This document shows positions 9,487-17,933 of a stretch of 64,000 bases of DNA, piece after piece. The first letter of the stretch is position 1, and each line of letters opens with the position of its first letter. The stretch comes from an uncultured Hymenobacter sp. (GTDB lineage: Bacteria; Bacteroidota; Bacteroidia; Cytophagales; Hymenobacteraceae): assembly GCA_913776615.1 (NCBI GenBank), contig CAJYPK010000024.1:118490-182489 (forward strand), in the 5' to 3' direction. The translations under genes and the position numbers were made by a program. The notes under the pieces are model-generated. The model was not told the origin of the DNA. It worked only from the letters and a program-made list of their open reading frames with translations, and did no database searches.

Positions 9487-11334
9487 ATGCGCGGATTTCG
9501 ATTATTGCTAGGGGTGTTGGGACTGCTGGCCGCACCCGGCCGGAGCCCGGCGCAGGCGCCGGCCAGCGGGGCGACCCGCTACTGGGTCCGCTTTCAGGAT
9601 AAAAAGGGCGTGGCCTTCGACCCGGCGCGCTACTTCAGCCCGGCGGCGCGGGCGCGTCGCCAGCGGCAGGGCCTGCCCGCCGCCGACTTCACCGACCGCC
9701 CCGTGCGGCCCGACTACGTGGCCGCCGTGCAGGCCCGCGTCGATACCCTCACGCTGGTCAGCCGCTGGTTTAATGCCGTGGCCTGCCGCGCCACGCCGGC
9801 CCAGGCGGCGGCCCTGCGCCAGCTGCCCGGCGTGCGGGCCGTGGAAGCCTGGCCCGTGGCCAGCCACCTGCGGCCGGCTGGCCAGCCGGCCATTGCGCCA
9901 GCTAAAGTCAGCGAGGCCAAGCCCGCTGGCCTCGCAATCAGCCCCGCCGACTACCTGCTGGCCCGCCAGCAAACGGCCGCCCTGGGCCGGGCCGACCTGC
10001 TGCGCGCCGGCCTGCGGGGCCAGGGCGTCCGCATCGCCGTGTTCGACGTCGGCTTCCGGGGCGCCAACTGGCACCCCGCCTTCCAGCAATTGCGCCGTGA
10101 CAAGCGCGTGGCGGCCACTTACGATTTTTTGAAAAACCAGCCCGCCGTGTACCGGGGCGGCGCGCACGGCACCGAGGTGCTGGGCTGCCTGGCCGGCCAC
10201 CTGCCCGGCCCCGATACCCTGCACGTCGGCCCCGCGCTGGGCCTGGCCCCGGCCGCGACCTACCTGCTGGCCCGCACCGAGGGGCTGGCCAGCGAGCGCT
10301 ACACCGAGGAAGAAGCCTGGCTGCGCGCCGCCGAGTGGGCCGACCAGCAGGGGGCCGATATTATCAGCTCGTCGCTGGCTTATACCGAGCAGCGCTACTT
10401 CCCGGAGCAGATGGACGGCCGCCACTCGCTCATCGGGCGGGCCGCCACGCTGGCCGCCCGCAAGGGCATGCTGGTGGTGAGCGCCGCCGGCAACGACGGC
10501 GACGACGACTGGGTCCGCATCGGCACACCCGCCGACGCCGATTCGGTGCTGGCCGTGGGCGGGCTCGACCCGGCCACGGGCCTGCACCTGGCCTTCAGCT
10601 CGGTCGGCCCCAGCGCCGACCGCCGCCTCAAGCCCGACGTGTCGGCCTTCGGCATCGTGCTCACGAGCACGGCCGGGGGCGGCTACGAGCGGGTGGAGGG
10701 CACGTCGTTTGCCGCCCCGCTGGTGGCCGGGCTGGCAGCCTGCACCCAGCAGGCCAGCGGCGGACTGCTCACGGCCATGCAGCTATTTCGGCAGCTGCGC
10801 GAGGCCGGCGAGCTGTACCCATACTACGACTACGCCCACGGCTACGGCCGGCCCGAGGCCAGCCGCCTGCTGGCCCGCCAGGGGGGCGCGCTGCCGCCGG
10901 TAGCGCCCACGTTCGATTTCGTGGTGCACGATTCGCTGGTGGCCGTGGTGCTGCGGCCGGCCGCGACCATCCCGGTTGCCCGCCCGCTGCCCCTCGTGGC
11001 CGAGGCCGACGAGCTGAGCCCCGCCACGGCGAGCTGGCTGGCTCCGCCGGCCCCCGCGCGCCCGCCCGGTACGCCCACGCCCACCGCGCCCAACGTGCCC
11101 CCCGTCGGCAAGGAACAGCCTGCGCCCACCGAAGCCGCGCCCGCCCTGCCGCCGTACCCCGCCTACCCGGCCCGCCTCTACTGGCACCTGGCCAACGCGC
11201 GCGGGGTGTTGCACCGCTACGAGGTGCGCGCTACCACCCAGCGGCTGGTGGTGCAGGTGCCGCGCCGGCTGGCCCGTGACGGAAGCGTGCTGCGGGTTTA
11301 TTACCAAGGATATACGGGGGAGTATGCGGAGTAA
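9487..11334 (+). CDS. S8 subtilisin-like serine protease
   Basis: Secreted subtilase of 615 residues with a short signal peptide (residues 1-23, ending 'SPAQA'). Residues 30-130 resemble an I9-type propeptide. The triad is visible: D187 in 'IAVFDVGFRG', H227 in 'GGAHGTEVLG' and S407 in 'VEGTSFAAPLVAG', with oxyanion N336 in 'SAAGNDGDDD'. After the catalytic domain comes a proline/alanine-rich linker (about residues 515-555), then a small beta domain. No type IX sorting domain is evident. The last 11 bases overlap the next gene, which suggests translational coupling with an outer-membrane barrel protein. Confidence 0.92.
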   Translation: MRGFRLLLGVLGLLAAPGRSPAQAPASGATRYWVRFQDKKGVAFDPARYFSPAARARRQRQGLPAADFTDRPVRPDYVAAVQARVDTLTLVSRWFNAVACRATPAQAAALRQLPGVRAVEAWPVASHLRPAGQPAIAPAKVSEAKPAGLAISPADYLLARQQTAALGRADLLRAGLRGQGVRIAVFDVGFRGANWHPAFQQLRRDKRVAATYDFLKNQPAVYRGGAHGTEVLGCLAGHLPGPDTLHVGPALGLAPAATYLLARTEGLASERYTEEEAWLRAAEWADQQGADIISSSLAYTEQRYFPEQMDGRHSLIGRAATLAARKGMLVVSAAGNDGDDDWVRIGTPADADSVLAVGGLDPATGLHLAFSSVGPSADRRLKPDVSAFGIVLTSTAGGGYERVEGTSFAAPLVAGLAACTQQASGGLLTAMQLFRQLREAGELYPYYDYAHGYGRPEASRLLARQGGALPPVAPTFDFVVHDSLVAVVLRPAATIPVARPLPLVAEADELSPATASWLAPPAPARPPGTPTPTAPNVPPVGKEQPAPTEAAPALPPYPAYPARLYWHLANARGVLHRYEVRATTQRLVVQVPRRLARDGSVLRVYYQGYTGEYAE

Positions 11335-12055
11335 GATACTAGTTCAGAAAAACGCTCGCCAGCATTTGCCGGGCGCGGCGCTGCTGGCCCTGCTGCTGGC
11401 TGGCCCGGCCGCCCGCGCCCAGCAAGTGCTGCTGCAAACCGACGTAGCCAACGATACTATTCCGAATCGTACGGGGCCGAATCGTCGTTATTTCGGCCAC
11501 CTTTACGTGGGCTACGCGCTGGCGGCCGGCCCCAGTGCGCTGGGCGTGCGGCACGGCGCCGCCTCGTCGGAATTGCAACTGGGTGGCCGCCTCAAGCGTC
11601 GGTTCACCTCGCTTTTCGCCCTCAATACTGACCTGCGCTACGCTTACTTGCGCTACGGCCTCGACCCCGACATTGCGCGGCCCGCGCCCTTCGGCCCCAG
11701 ATTCGACAGCCAGGTGCTGAGCTACCACCAGGTGCAGGGCGAGGCCAGCCTGCGCCTCAACCCCGCCCGCCGCCGGGGCAACACCGTGGGCCGCTACCTC
11801 GACCTGCTGGCCTACGGCGGCTGGGCTTTCACCACCAACTACGCTACCGAAGGCCCTGGCCCCAGCGGGGGACGGCTCGAAGTAGTAGCCCACCGGCCCG
11901 ATTACCTGGCGCGCTGGCAGGGTGGGGTAGGGGCCCGGCTGGGCAGCAACTCGCTGGCCTTGGTGGGCCGCTATCGCCTCAGCCAGGCGCTGGGCGGGTC
12001 GGGGCTGCCCGAGCCGCCGCGCTGGCTGCTGGGCTTGGAAGTGGGCTGGTTCTAA
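11324..12055 (+). CDS. Putative outer-membrane beta-barrel protein
   Basis: Protein of 243 residues from ATG 11324, which overlaps the end of the S8 gene by 11 bases. The frame extends 48 bases further upstream inside S8, but this start gives a signal peptide (KNARQHLPGAALLALLLAGP..., cleavage near 'ARAQQ'). The rest alternates hydrophobic and polar residues with many aromatic and basic turns ('YFGHLYVGYALAAG', 'LRYAYLRYGL', 'LALVGRYRLSQAL') and ends in '...EVGWF', the terminal Phe typical of barrel proteins. No named family is recognised. Coupling to the protease suggests a shared role in surface processing, but this is inference. Confidence 0.7.
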   Translation: MRSKILVQKNARQHLPGAALLALLLAGPAARAQQVLLQTDVANDTIPNRTGPNRRYFGHLYVGYALAAGPSALGVRHGAASSELQLGGRLKRRFTSLFALNTDLRYAYLRYGLDPDIARPAPFGPRFDSQVLSYHQVQGEASLRLNPARRRGNTVGRYLDLLAYGGWAFTTNYATEGPGPSGGRLEVVAHRPDYLARWQGGVGARLGSNSLALVGRYRLSQALGGSGLPEPPRWLLGLEVGWF

Positions 12056-12145
12056 ACCCTGGGGTGGGGCACCTGCGTACACGGGCGCACGGTGGACGCT
12101 ATCTTGCCCACTTGGTTTTTCTGCACGTTTGCTCTTGTTGCTAGT

Positions 12146-12748
12146 ATGACTCTTTCCTTACGCGCCCTCGCTCCCATAGCAGCCACCCTGCTGCTGGCTA
12201 CCTCTTGTTTGAACACCGAGCGCGAAACGGCCACTTCCTCTAAAGACCCCCGCACCGAGTTTACGCCACCACGGGGCCGGGGCGAGCGCGTGGGGGCCGC
12301 CACGGTGCTCAATACCGTGCGCGCCACGCACCCTTTTTCCGACCCCAAAAACCCCGATACCTTCGTGCTGGAGCTGCGCGGTCCGCGCATCGTAACTGGT
12401 CGGGCGCACCTGTTTGTAATCAGCAGCCAGGGCGATACTTTGCGCCACGAGGTCCTGCCCGCCACCGCCCTCATCGACGACCCCACGCTGCGCGACAACC
12501 AGTCGGCCTCGGCGCGCGACAAGGAAATCAGCATTCTGCGCGGGATGAATTCGTTCTTTGGCCCCAGCCAGTTTGTGCAGCCCGCCGTGCCCACCACCAT
12601 GCCCCAGCCCGCCGAGGTAGATACCCAGGCCTGGACCAGCCTGCGCAACGACCCCCGCGCCGTGGGCTTCGACTTTCCCTCCGGCGCCGGCGAAACGCGG
12701 TTGGTGTATTCTCAGCAAGTTGGAAAAGTGGTAGTTATCAATCAATAA
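12146..12748 (+). CDS. Hypothetical lipoprotein
   Basis: Protein of 200 residues starting at ATG 12146 (the frame is open from 12092, but that start precedes the signal sequence). The N-terminus 'LRALAPIAATLLLATSC' is a lipoprotein signal with Cys near residue 19. The mature part is polar, with one repeated theme of short beta segments ('TFVLELRGPRIVTGRAHLFV', 'RLVYSQQVGKVVVINQ'). No family is recognised. It follows the barrel gene in the same direction, 90 bases on, and is closed by a strong terminator. Confidence 0.65.
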   Translation: MTLSLRALAPIAATLLLATSCLNTERETATSSKDPRTEFTPPRGRGERVGAATVLNTVRATHPFSDPKNPDTFVLELRGPRIVTGRAHLFVISSQGDTLRHEVLPATALIDDPTLRDNQSASARDKEISILRGMNSFFGPSQFVQPAVPTTMPQPAEVDTQAWTSLRNDPRAVGFDFPSGAGETRLVYSQQVGKVVVINQ

Positions 12749-12780
12749 TATCAGGTGTTTTTCAATTTTCCTGAAAAGAG

Positions 12781-12812
12781 CGTCCCCGCAGAGTAGCTAC
12801 TCTGCGGGGACG
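12781..12812 (+). terminator. Rho-independent terminator
   Basis: Stem cgtccccgcagagtag / ctactctgcggggacg, perfect, followed by tttgtgtttt. It closes the 9487-12748 gene group. Confidence 0.9.
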
Positions 12813-12886
12813 TTTGTGTTTTGACCTACCGGGTGAATAAGATAGATCATTGACCTCATGAAGTATAAAAACTATTGATAATCACT

Positions 12887-12967
12887 CGTCATGCTGAGCT
12901 TGCCGAAGCATCTCGCTCGCACTATCAAAGGAAGCGAGCGAGATGCTTCGGCAAGCTCAGCATGACG
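12887..12967. repeat. Inverted repeat, family A
   Basis: Perfect 34-bp arms at 12887-12920 and 12934-12967 around a 13-base loop, core cgtcatgctgagcttgccga. It lies between convergent genes. Confidence 0.9.
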
Positions 12968-13029
12968 GACGGGGTGTTTCGCTGCTCTATGATCGCAAGT
13001 AAAATTCCATCTAGTTTCACCTCCCAAAC

Positions 13030-14364
13030 CTAAATCCTAGCCCAGCCTTGCTGCCCGCCCGGCCCGCGCAGCAGCTTGTAGCCCGCGCTCTCGCCCAGTA
13101 CGGCTACCGGCGTGCGCAAGGGCCAGGCCGCCAGCGCCACTGCCCCGGCACTGGGTTGCGCCTGAATCTCGTGCGGGGCCGTTAGCACGAGGCGGCGCAG
13201 GGGTTGGGCCGGAGCCACGCTGCGGCTGGCTACGTAGCGGCGCCGGCCATCGGGCAACTCGACCCGCAGCCAGCCGGCGCGCTCGCCCAATACGAGCAGG
13301 GGCAGCGTGGCGGGTAGCTGCCGGCTGGCCTGGGCCGGGCGCGGGCGCACCCATTCGCCCCGGCGGTCGGGGCCGGTAAAGGCTGCCGGTACGGCGTCGG
13401 CGCGGTGCAGAAAGGGCCAGGGGTCCACGGCCCCGCGTCCGGCGCGGTAGATGCCGAAGTGCAGGTGCGGCGGCGTAGTGCGGGCGTTGCCGGTGTTGCC
13501 GACGAGCCCCAGCGTGTCGCCGGCCTGCACGCGCTGGCCCGTTTGCACCAGCTGCTTATCGAGGTGGGCGTAGTAGAGGTGCTGGCCGGTAGCGGCGTCG
13601 GCCAGCCATACCACGCGGCCACCCAGCTTGGTTTCGCCCACGCGGGTGATGTAGCCGGCGGTAGCCGCCACGGCCGGCGTGCCGCGCGGGGCAAAAATAT
13701 CCACGCCCTCGTGGCGGCGCGCCCCGCCATCGCGAGCGTTGCCCCAGAAGCTGCCAATGGCCTGGTCGGTGCGGCCCTTCACCGGAAACAAGCCCAGCCC
13801 CGGCCCGCGCCACAGGCGCAGGGTGTAGCGGCCGGCGGCCAGCAGCTCGGCCTGCACGCGCAGCAGGTGCTGCCCGTCGTCGTCGGCCTGGTAGCTGAAA
13901 TCATAGGTGCCGGTAGTCGTGGTATCGGTGGCGGCCCACTTCAGCAAGGCCGGCTCGCGGCCGGGGGCCAGGGCGAAGGCATCCACGAAGACCCGGGGCG
14001 CTACCACCGGGCCGGGGGCCAGCGTGAGCCGCACGTGTACCAGCTCACCGGCGCGCACGGCGTAGCGGTAGCCAGCTGCCGTAGGCTGCTCGGGGCGGAA
14101 ATAGCCGGTTTCGAGCACCGGCAGCGTGACTACCAGCGAATCTTGCAGGGCGCGGCCGGCGGCCAGCTGCCACTGCCGGCCCAGTGCGGCTTCGCGCAGG
14201 CCAGCTCGATCGAGGGCGCGGGAATAGTCGTCGTGGGGGGTAGTCTTCTGGAAAAGCGCGGCCAGGGTCTGGGGCTTGCTGCACGAAGCCAGCCCGGCCA
14301 GCAGTCCCACCAATAAGCCCCCGGCCCACCGCCTGCCAGGGGTTAGAAAGAACGAAAAAATCAT
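13030..14364 (-). CDS. M23 (LytM-type) peptidoglycan metallopeptidase lipoprotein
   Basis: Envelope endopeptidase of 444 residues starting at 14364, where a lipoprotein signal begins (FFLTPGRRWAGGLLVG... with lipobox 'LAGLASC'). The frame continues upstream, but that part overlaps the divergent HMG-CoA lyase gene. Residues 40-190 look like a beta-sandwich pre-peptidase domain. The M23 core has 'RHEGVDIFAPRGTPAVAAT' (zinc His and Asp) and 'PPHLHFGIYRAG' (HxH). The C-terminal 100 residues are SH3-like ('LLVLGERAGWLRVELPDG', 'VAVLGESAGYKLLRG'), which often bind the wall. It probably remodels or cleaves peptide cross-links. Confidence 0.9.
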   Translation of the reverse strand: MIFSFFLTPGRRWAGGLLVGLLAGLASCSKPQTLAALFQKTTPHDDYSRALDRAGLREAALGRQWQLAAGRALQDSLVVTLPVLETGYFRPEQPTAAGYRYAVRAGELVHVRLTLAPGPVVAPRVFVDAFALAPGREPALLKWAATDTTTTGTYDFSYQADDDGQHLLRVQAELLAAGRYTLRLWRGPGLGLFPVKGRTDQAIGSFWGNARDGGARRHEGVDIFAPRGTPAVAATAGYITRVGETKLGGRVVWLADAATGQHLYYAHLDKQLVQTGQRVQAGDTLGLVGNTGNARTTPPHLHFGIYRAGRGAVDPWPFLHRADAVPAAFTGPDRRGEWVRPRPAQASRQLPATLPLLVLGERAGWLRVELPDGRRRYVASRSVAPAQPLRRLVLTAPHEIQAQPSAGAVALAAWPLRTPVAVLGESAGYKLLRGPGGQQGWARI

Positions 14365-14436
14365 ACCCGGCCAACGCCCACGCGGCCGGGCAAGTTCGGT
14401 CGTGGCGTGGCCGCTACCTTTTACCTTCGTCCTACC

Positions 14437-15312
14437 ATGCCCACCCACCCCGTCATCCTCACCGAGTGCCCCCGCGATGCCATGCAAGGCCTGCATGACT
14501 TCATTCCCACCGCCACCAAGACGGCCTACCTTCAGCAATTGCTGGCCGTGGGCTTCGACGTGCTCGACTTCGGCTCGTTCGTGTCGCCCAAAGCCATCCC
14601 GCAGCTGCGCGATACCGCCGAGGTGCTGGCCAGCCTCGACCTCAGCCAGACTACTACCAAGCTGCTAGCCATCGTGGCCAACCTACGGGGGGCCGAGCAA
14701 GCCGCTGGTTACCCCGAAATCAGCTACCTGGGCTTCCCGCTCTCGGTGAGCGAAACCTTCCAGCGCCGCAATACCAACCAGACCATCGCCGAGGCGCTGG
14801 CCGACGTGGCCGCCATGCACGCCCTCTGCGAGCGCACCGGCAAAACGCTGATTGTCTACCTCTCGATGGGCTTCGGTAATCCCTACGGCGACGCTTACAG
14901 CCCCGCCGTGGTGGCCGATTTCACCCAGCAGCTGGCCGCGCTGGGCGTGCGCATCGTGGCCCTGTCCGATACCATCGGCGTGAGCACGCCGGCACTGATT
15001 ACCCCGCTGTTCGAAGAGCTGATTCCCGCTTTCCCGCGCATTCAGTTCGGCGCGCACCTGCACACCACGCCCACCACCTGGCGCGAAAAAGTACAAGCGG
15101 CCTACGCCGCCGGCTGCCGCCGCTTCGACGGGGCCATCGGCGGCATCGGCGGCTGCCCCATGGCCACCGACGTGCTAACCGGCAACATGGCCACCGAAAA
15201 CCTGGTGGCGTACCTGCAAGAAGCTGGTGAGGCACTCCCGCTCAACCTCCAGGCCTTCGCCGCCGCCCAAACGCAGGCCCGCACCGTATTCGCCACCACC
15301 TGCGCCAGCTAA
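14437..15312 (+). CDS. mvaB: Hydroxymethylglutaryl-CoA lyase
   Basis: Cytosolic TIM-barrel enzyme that splits HMG-CoA to acetoacetate and acetyl-CoA in leucine or ketone-body catabolism, 291 residues. Conserved parts: 'LTECPRDAMQGL' near the start (R and D of the active site), 'VSETFQRRNTNQ', 'LSDTIGVSTP', 'GAHLHTTPTTW' (metal-binding HxH) and 'GGCPMATDVLTGNMATEN' with the catalytic Cys loop. ATG 14437 is chosen over 14407 because the family begins just before the ECPRD motif. A Fe-S protein gene follows 55 bases downstream in the same direction. Confidence 0.9.
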   Translation: MPTHPVILTECPRDAMQGLHDFIPTATKTAYLQQLLAVGFDVLDFGSFVSPKAIPQLRDTAEVLASLDLSQTTTKLLAIVANLRGAEQAAGYPEISYLGFPLSVSETFQRRNTNQTIAEALADVAAMHALCERTGKTLIVYLSMGFGNPYGDAYSPAVVADFTQQLAALGVRIVALSDTIGVSTPALITPLFEELIPAFPRIQFGAHLHTTPTTWREKVQAAYAAGCRRFDGAIGGIGGCPMATDVLTGNMATENLVAYLQEAGEALPLNLQAFAAAQTQARTVFATTCAS

Positions 15313-15367
15313 GCCTCCGCGTCGTCCGCGCCATCTTCCGCGCCTTCCGCGGTAAAGTCATCCTAAC

Positions 15368-16111
15368 ATGCCCGCCCCCCAAGTCGATATTTTCATCCCC
15401 TGCTTCGTCGACCAGCTCTACCCGCACACCGCCCTCAACATGGTAAAAGTGTTGGAAAAAGTCGGCTGCCAGGTCCACTACAATCCTGCCCAAACCTGCT
15501 GCGGCCAGCCCGCCTACAACGCGGGCTACAAGGCCGAGAGCCGCGACATCGCCGAGAAATTCCTCGTCGATTTCACCCCGCCCGCCCCCGAAACGCGCTA
15601 CGTAGTAAGCCCCTCCGCCTCGTGCGTGGGCATGGTGCGCAACGCCTACTCGCACCTCTTCGCCGGTACGCCCGAGGCGGCCCGCTGCCAGGGCGTGCAG
15701 CAGCGCACCTACGAATTGACTGAGTTTCTGGCGGAGGTGCTGAAGATTGACACCATTCCCGGGGCCAGCCTGCCCGGCACCTACACTTACCACGACTCCT
15801 GCTCGGCGCTGCGCGAGTGCGGCATCCGCGAGGCCCCGCGCCGCCTGCTCGATGGCGTAGCCGGCCTCCGCCGCATCGAGATGGCCGAAACCACCACCTG
15901 CTGCGGCTTCGGCGGCACCTTCGCCGTGAAGTTCGAAGCTATTTCGGTGGCGATGGCCCAGCAAAAAGTAGAGCACGCCCTGGCCACCGGTGCCGACTAC
16001 ATCGTGAGCACCGACGTGAGCTGCCTCATGCACCTGGAAGCCTACATTCGCCGCGAAAAGCTGGCTATCAAAACGATGCACATCGCCGACGTATTAGCCA
16101 GCGGCCTGTAG
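15368..16111 (+). CDS. lutA: LutA/YkgE-like (Fe-S)-binding CCG-domain protein
   Basis: Cytosolic electron-transfer protein of 247 residues, the normal length of LutA. Two CCG cysteine-rich domains are seen: 'IPCFVDQLYP' with 'NPAQTCCGQPAYNAG', then 'YHDSCSALRECGIREAP' with 'TTTCCGFGGTFAVKF' and 'STDVSCLMHLE'. Such domains bind a non-cubane Fe-S cluster. LutA normally works with LutB and LutC to oxidise L-lactate, but neither is next to it here, so the name is by homology. It lies 55 bases after HMG-CoA lyase, a likely operon. Confidence 0.8.
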   Translation: MPAPQVDIFIPCFVDQLYPHTALNMVKVLEKVGCQVHYNPAQTCCGQPAYNAGYKAESRDIAEKFLVDFTPPAPETRYVVSPSASCVGMVRNAYSHLFAGTPEAARCQGVQQRTYELTEFLAEVLKIDTIPGASLPGTYTYHDSCSALRECGIREAPRRLLDGVAGLRRIEMAETTTCCGFGGTFAVKFEAISVAMAQQKVEHALATGADYIVSTDVSCLMHLEAYIRREKLAIKTMHIADVLASGL

Positions 16112-16120
16112 CGCGGAGCA

Positions 16121-16292
16121 AATTATGAATTTTTAATTAAGAATTATGAATTGCGGGCCAACGGCGTAGCCAAACGGCCGTAAGAAACGCCCAATCAGCG
16201 GCCCAGCAGCGCGCTAATCGCTGCAAAAAGCCAGTGACTGCGCCCCCGCTGGGCCAACTCATAATTCATAAATCATAATTCATAATTAAATA
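16121..16292. repeat. AT-rich inverted tracts flanking a short spacer
   Basis: In an otherwise GC-rich genome, tracts of aattatgaattttt/aattaagaattatg (16121-16152) and cataattcataaatcataat (about 16259-16288) are partly inverted copies flanking about 105 bases. The right tract ends just before the CDF start codon. A similar tract precedes xylB at 33014-33047. Confidence 0.6.
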
Positions 16293-16293
16293 C

Positions 16294-17229
16294 ATGGCCG
16301 GTGGTTCTAAAATCGTGGTGTACGGGGCCATTGGGGCCAATCTGGCCATTGCGGCCGCCAAGTTTACGGCGGCGTTCTTCACGGGCAGCGCGGCTATGCT
16401 CTCCGAGGGCATTCACTCGCTCGTCGATACCGGCAACGGCCTGCTGATCTTGCTGGGCCTGGCCCGGGCCAGCCGTCCGGCCGACGACGAGCACCCGTTC
16501 GGCCACGGCAAGGAGCTGTATTTCTGGACGATGATCGTAGCCGTCCTCATCTTCGCGGTGGGCGGCGGCCTCTCGCTCTACGAGGGCTACATCCATATTC
16601 AACACCCCAACCCACTCACCGACCCCACCTGGAATTACTGGGTGCTGGGCCTGGCCGTGCTTTTCGAGGGCATCGCCTGCACGCTGGCGTTCCGCGAATT
16701 CAATAAAACGCGGGGCGACGCCGGTTTCTGGGCGGCCCTGCGGGCCAGCCGCGACCCGGCCGTGTACGCCATTCTGCTCGAAGACCTGGCCGCGCTCGTG
16801 GGGCTGGTTATCGCCCTGGCCGGCGTGTACTTCGGCCACTTGCTGAATAACCCGTATCTCGACGGCAGCGCGTCTATCGCCATCGGCGTGCTGCTCATCG
16901 GCATGGCCGTATTCATGCTCAAGGAAACGCGCGGCCTGCTGGTGGGCGAAGGCATCAACGCCGCCACCCGCGCCAGCTTGCAGGCTATTGCCAAGGCCGA
17001 CCCGGCCGTGCAGAGCATTCGCCCGCCGCTCTCCATGTACCTGGGGCCGGCCGAGGCCTTCCTGGCGCTCGACGTCCGCTTTCAGCAAGATCTCACCGCC
17101 CAGCAGGTCGAAGACGCCGTGGGCCGTCTCGAAAAAGCCATCCGCGCCAAGCACCCCGAGTTCAAGCGCATTTTCGTGGAAGCCGAGTCGTTCGCGCCCG
17201 AGCAGCGGGCCACGGCGGCGCTGGCCTAG
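16294..17229 (+). CDS. Cation diffusion facilitator (CDF) metal transporter
   Basis: Inner-membrane metal/proton antiporter of 311 residues. Six membrane helices are expected (about residues 8-30, 35-57, 80-100, 112-135, 155-178, 185-205), then a cytosolic C-terminal domain with the usual 'EAFLALDVRFQQDLT' ferredoxin-like strand. TM2 carries 'EGIHSLVDTGNG', a metal-site HxxxD, and the loop 'EHPFGHGKELYFW' is diagnostic. TM5 reads 'AILLEDLAALVG' in place of HxxxD, like the ZnT9-related branch, so substrate may differ from classic zinc exporters. It is convergent with the hydroxylase gene. Confidence 0.88.
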   Translation: MAGGSKIVVYGAIGANLAIAAAKFTAAFFTGSAAMLSEGIHSLVDTGNGLLILLGLARASRPADDEHPFGHGKELYFWTMIVAVLIFAVGGGLSLYEGYIHIQHPNPLTDPTWNYWVLGLAVLFEGIACTLAFREFNKTRGDAGFWAALRASRDPAVYAILLEDLAALVGLVIALAGVYFGHLLNNPYLDGSASIAIGVLLIGMAVFMLKETRGLLVGEGINAATRASLQAIAKADPAVQSIRPPLSMYLGPAEAFLALDVRFQQDLTAQQVEDAVGRLEKAIRAKHPEFKRIFVEAESFAPEQRATAALA

Positions 17230-17258
17230 TAGTAGCCCGCGCCGCTGTGGCTTCAGCG

Positions 17259-17825
17259 TCACTCGGCGGGCGCGTCGGTGCGGTACATCACGTCGGAGCG
17301 CAGCACGTATTTCACGCCCTGCGTCACCTCGCTGCCCGCGTGGTAGAGGTTGTGCAAAAAAATCAGCGCCATGCCCTGGCGCGGCTGCACGCGGAGCCCG
17401 CGAAAGGAGGTGTCACCACCCTGGAAATTATCGTTCAGGTACACCATGAATGTTAAAAAACTAGCTTCGTGTTCGTTGCGCACGTAGCTCTCGTCGTAGT
17501 GGCCCTTGAACTGGTGTCCGCGCTGGTAGCGGTAAAAGCGGAACAGCTCGTTGAGCCCAATGGCCGTGCTGTTAGCCATGCTGGCGAGCGGAGCGGGCAG
17601 CAGCGGCTGGAGCTTGTCCCACAACTGCTGCGCCAGCTCCTCGCTCTTGTAAAAGGCCCGGCTGTTGTTGCGAATATCGGTGCGGACTTTTGCCCCGCCG
17701 GCCGTATTCACTTTGGCCAGCTCGTAGCCGATGCCCTCGCTCTTGACGATGGTATCGAGGCATTCCTGACGAGTCAGAAAGTCTTCGACGGTAAAAATGG
17801 TATCCGTTAGTTTGGTTACTTTCAT
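17259..17825 (-). CDS. 2OG-Fe(II) oxygenase, prolyl 4-hydroxylase-like
   Basis: Cytosolic dioxygenase of about 188 residues (start at ATG 17825, seven codons after the longest possible start). The P4Hc fold is shown by 'YRYQRGHQFKGHYDESYV' (iron-binding HxD), 'GGDTSFRGLRVQPRQGMAL' and 'FLHNLYHAGSEVTQGVKYVL' (third His ligand and the Lys that binds 2-oxoglutarate). It uses O2 and 2-oxoglutarate to hydroxylate a substrate that is not evident from sequence. It lies downstream of dapA on the same strand, but an inverted repeat separates them. Confidence 0.85.
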   Translation of the reverse strand: MKVTKLTDTIFTVEDFLTRQECLDTIVKSEGIGYELAKVNTAGGAKVRTDIRNNSRAFYKSEELAQQLWDKLQPLLPAPLASMANSTAIGLNELFRFYRYQRGHQFKGHYDESYVRNEHEASFLTFMVYLNDNFQGGDTSFRGLRVQPRQGMALIFLHNLYHAGSEVTQGVKYVLRSDVMYRTDAPAE

Positions 17826-17860
17826 AAGCGCCGGTAAAAATAACAATTCCTACCTGCCAG

Positions 17861-17933
17861 GTAAAACGGAGTGGCACTCCGTTCAGCGTCTGGGATGCTC
17901 CCTCACGCCAAACGGAGTGCCACTCCGTTTTAC
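17861..17933. repeat. Inverted repeat, family C, covering the dapA stop codon
   Basis: Perfect 23-bp arms at 17861-17883 and 17911-17933 (gtaaaacggagtggcactcc... and complement). The right arm includes the dapA stop codon (17930-17932), so the repeat is built into the gene end. Confidence 0.85.
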
